A stretch of DNA of 64,000 bases from Parabacteroides sp. PH5-46 (lineage in GTDB: Bacteria; Bacteroidota; Bacteroidia; Bacteroidales; Tannerellaceae): positions 1 through 64,000 of the forward strand of contig NZ_JARXXA010000002.1 in assembly GCF_029892785.1 (NCBI RefSeq). Reading direction: 5' to 3'. Under the pieces are notes generated by a model, which saw only the letters and a list, made by a program, of their open reading frames with translations, had not been told where the DNA came from and did no database searches. Of the stretch, positions 62,540 to 64,000 are shown piece after piece (the stretch's first letter is position 1; each line of letters opens with the position of its first letter). The position numbers and the translations under genes are program-made.

Positions 62540-63298
62540 ATGAAATACCTGATTGTAGAAGACGAACGCTTCGCTTACGAAGAGATGAAGCGAATGATGG
62601 AAGTAATACGCCCGGCCTATCAACTGACCGGCTGGACGGAGACGGTTGAGCAAACGGTTCTCTACCTGAAGCAGCACACAGTAGACCTGATCCTGATGGA
62701 TATCCGCCTGGCAGATGGTAGCTGTTTCGAGATCTTTGAGCAGATACAACTGACTACTCCTGTTATCTTTACAACAGCTTACGATGAATACGCCATCCGG
62801 GCGTTTAAAGTAAATAGTATAGACTACCTGCTGAAACCTATCGAAGAAGCGGACTTACAATCCGCCTTGCAGAAGTTTGAACAGAACCGGGCTACATCGC
62901 CCTCCGCCTTAGCCTACCGCAAACTGGAAGAGGCGGTAATGGGGCATCACAAAAGGAATCGTTTCCTGATTCAGAAAGGAGATGCCTACTACTATGTGGA
63001 GACATCGGATATAGCCTTTTTTTACAGCGAAGAGAAAGTTGTATTTCTGCATACCTTTTCCGATAAGCGGTATATTGTAGATTATACCCTGGAGCAGCTC
63101 GAGCAGGCCTTGGATGAAAAGGTGTTTTTCCGGGTCTCCCGGAACTGTATCGCGAATATTAAGTCGATCCGGAAGATCGCCAAGTATTTTAACAGCCGCT
63201 TGAAGTTATACTTTCAGCCGGAATGCCCGCACGAGGTGTTAGTCAGCCGCCTCCGGGTTTCTGACTTTCTGAAATGGATAGACGGGGGACTTGAATGA
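62540..63298 (+). CDS. LytTR-family response regulator
   Basis: The 252-residue protein has a receiver domain (about 1-115) with acidic pocket E7/D8, phospho-acceptor D54 in LILMDIRLADG, T in IFTTAYDEYAIRAF and the KP pair in DYLLKP. A LytTR DNA-binding domain (about 145-245) contains RFLIQKGDAYYYVETSDIAFFYSEEKVVFLHT in pieces and FFRVSRNCIANIKSI. Its stop overlaps the start of the kinase gene (ATGA), so the two are translationally coupled and form one system. No target gene is evident in the window. Confidence 0.95.
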   Translation: MKYLIVEDERFAYEEMKRMMEVIRPAYQLTGWTETVEQTVLYLKQHTVDLILMDIRLADGSCFEIFEQIQLTTPVIFTTAYDEYAIRAFKVNSIDYLLKPIEEADLQSALQKFEQNRATSPSALAYRKLEEAVMGHHKRNRFLIQKGDAYYYVETSDIAFFYSEEKVVFLHTFSDKRYIVDYTLEQLEQALDEKVFFRVSRNCIANIKSIRKIAKYFNSRLKLYFQPECPHEVLVSRLRVSDFLKWIDGGLE

Positions 63299-64000
63299 AT
63301 AATGAGGAATGTGGAATGAAGGATAGGAGGCATATATTTCTTTTTGTGTTGATTATTGCGATTTTGTTATTTGGCGGTCTATATATGTATCGCTCTTGGG
63401 ATAAGGAATATACGCAAGCTAGCTTTCTTATGCATTACCTGATAAATCTTCCGGCTTGTGTTATAGTGGGGGTGGCTGACTTCCTGATCATAAACTCCGT
63501 TTATAAACGAATCAGGTGGAAGGATAATGCTGTCCGGATTCTGACGGATTTGCTTCTCACTGCTTTATTTGCTGTGTTGTTTGCCCTTGTGACCAACTAC
63601 CTTATCTCGCCTTCCCGCCTGCATGATTACTTTGTGAAGCACGCGCTTCTACTGGTGTTTTGGAATAGTATTATCGTTTTATTGATCGAGATTTTCTTTT
63701 ATAACCAATGGCAGATCGAGGCTGAAAGACGGCTGTCTGACGCTGAGAAGGAGAAGATACGCTATCAGTACGAAACCCTGAAAGCCCAGATCAACCCGCA
63801 TTTCCTGTTCAATAGCCTGAATGTCCTTTCTTCCTTGGCCTATCAGGATGCGGAGAAGACCAATCTTTTTGCCAAGAAGATGTCGGGCGTATATCGTTAT
63901 TTGTTACTGACCAATGATCGCCCGCTTGTTAGCTTGCGGGAAGAGTTGGCCTTCTTGGAATCGTATGTCTTTCTGGAACAGATCAGGTTTGAGGATGCCT
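63295..64000 (+). CDS. LytS-type sensor histidine kinase (partial, cut by window end)
   Basis: The frame opens at ATG 63295, overlapping the response regulator stop, or at 63316 (codon 8), and runs to the window end for 235 codons. Four membrane helices are visible at about 14-30, 45-68, 85-105 and 117-135. The His_kinase (PF06580) domain follows: IRYQYETLKAQINPHFLFNSLNVLSSL, with the phosphorylated H169, then VSLREELAFLESYVFLEQIRF. The ATP-binding domain lies beyond the window. With no large sensor domain, the membrane segments probably sense the signal. Confidence 0.92.
   Translation, partial: MNNEECGMKDRRHIFLFVLIIAILLFGGLYMYRSWDKEYTQASFLMHYLINLPACVIVGVADFLIINSVYKRIRWKDNAVRILTDLLLTALFAVLFALVTNYLISPSRLHDYFVKHALLLVFWNSIIVLLIEIFFYNQWQIEAERRLSDAEKEKIRYQYETLKAQINPHFLFNSLNVLSSLAYQDAEKTNLFAKKMSGVYRYLLLTNDRPLVSLREELAFLESYVFLEQIRFEDA

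Overview
The window reads as a chromosomal segment of a Bacteroidales gut bacterium. The evidence is two SusC/SusD pairs, a hybrid two-component system, an ECF sigma/FecR pair, an Mfa1-type fimbrial locus with DUF3575/DUF3868 partners, lipoprotein signals, and TAnnTTTG-type -7 promoter boxes. A Parabacteroides-like genus is my best guess, but nothing in the sequence proves it. I found no rRNA, tRNA or CRISPR array.

Region 1 (1-8.4 kb) is AT-rich accessory DNA. It starts inside a gene that may be a mobilisation protein, followed by a membrane coiled-coil protein and a tyrosine integrase. A 25-bp near-palindrome occurs in opposite orientations on both sides of a gene-free segment after the integrase, so the segment may be invertible. 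Downstream are three exported proteins with DnaJ-like CxxCxGxG zinc-finger repeats, a small membrane protein, an unknown secreted protein, a MITE-like element with 34-bp inverted ends, an AbiEi/AbiEii toxin-antitoxin pair, a small lipoprotein and a possible small RNA.

Region 2 (8.7-24.4 kb) is a polysaccharide utilisation locus run by a hybrid two-component regulator (HTCS). One operon encodes a CE1-type esterase and a GH3 glycosidase. A second encodes SusC, SusD and a metallo-beta-lactamase-fold hydrolase. A third unit encodes a secreted alpha/beta-hydrolase. A tandem CTnTTTGTTCAAA-like element with 20-22 bp spacing lies upstream of all three units and is the likely HTCS operator.

Region 3 (24.6-37.7 kb) holds an MscS channel and a second utilisation locus: ECF sigma, FecR anti-sigma, SusC with an STN domain, SusD, a GH123-like protein (DUF4091) and a DUF5107 protein. 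Its make-up suggests a host-type glycan, which is inference. A GNAT acetyltransferase and a GH5 glycanase follow.

Region 4 (37.8-50.9 kb) begins with an HU-like DNA-binding gene preceded by four TTCACA-TGTGAA palindromes at 22-23 bp intervals. Next is a fimbrial operon (DUF3575, OmpA-like/TPR protein, Mfa1-type fimbrillin, FimB/Mfa2-like anchor, two tip-type subunits) flanked by two paralogous HTH regulators, then an ECF sigma gene with no adjacent anti-sigma gene.

Region 5 (50.9-64 kb) holds a giant DUF4132 protein with a small partner, a pentapeptide-repeat protein, divergent pdxS and pdxR, a third copy of the HTH regulator, a small winged-helix protein, a sulfide:quinone reductase-like flavoprotein, and a LytTR response regulator overlapping a LytS-type histidine kinase cut by the window end.
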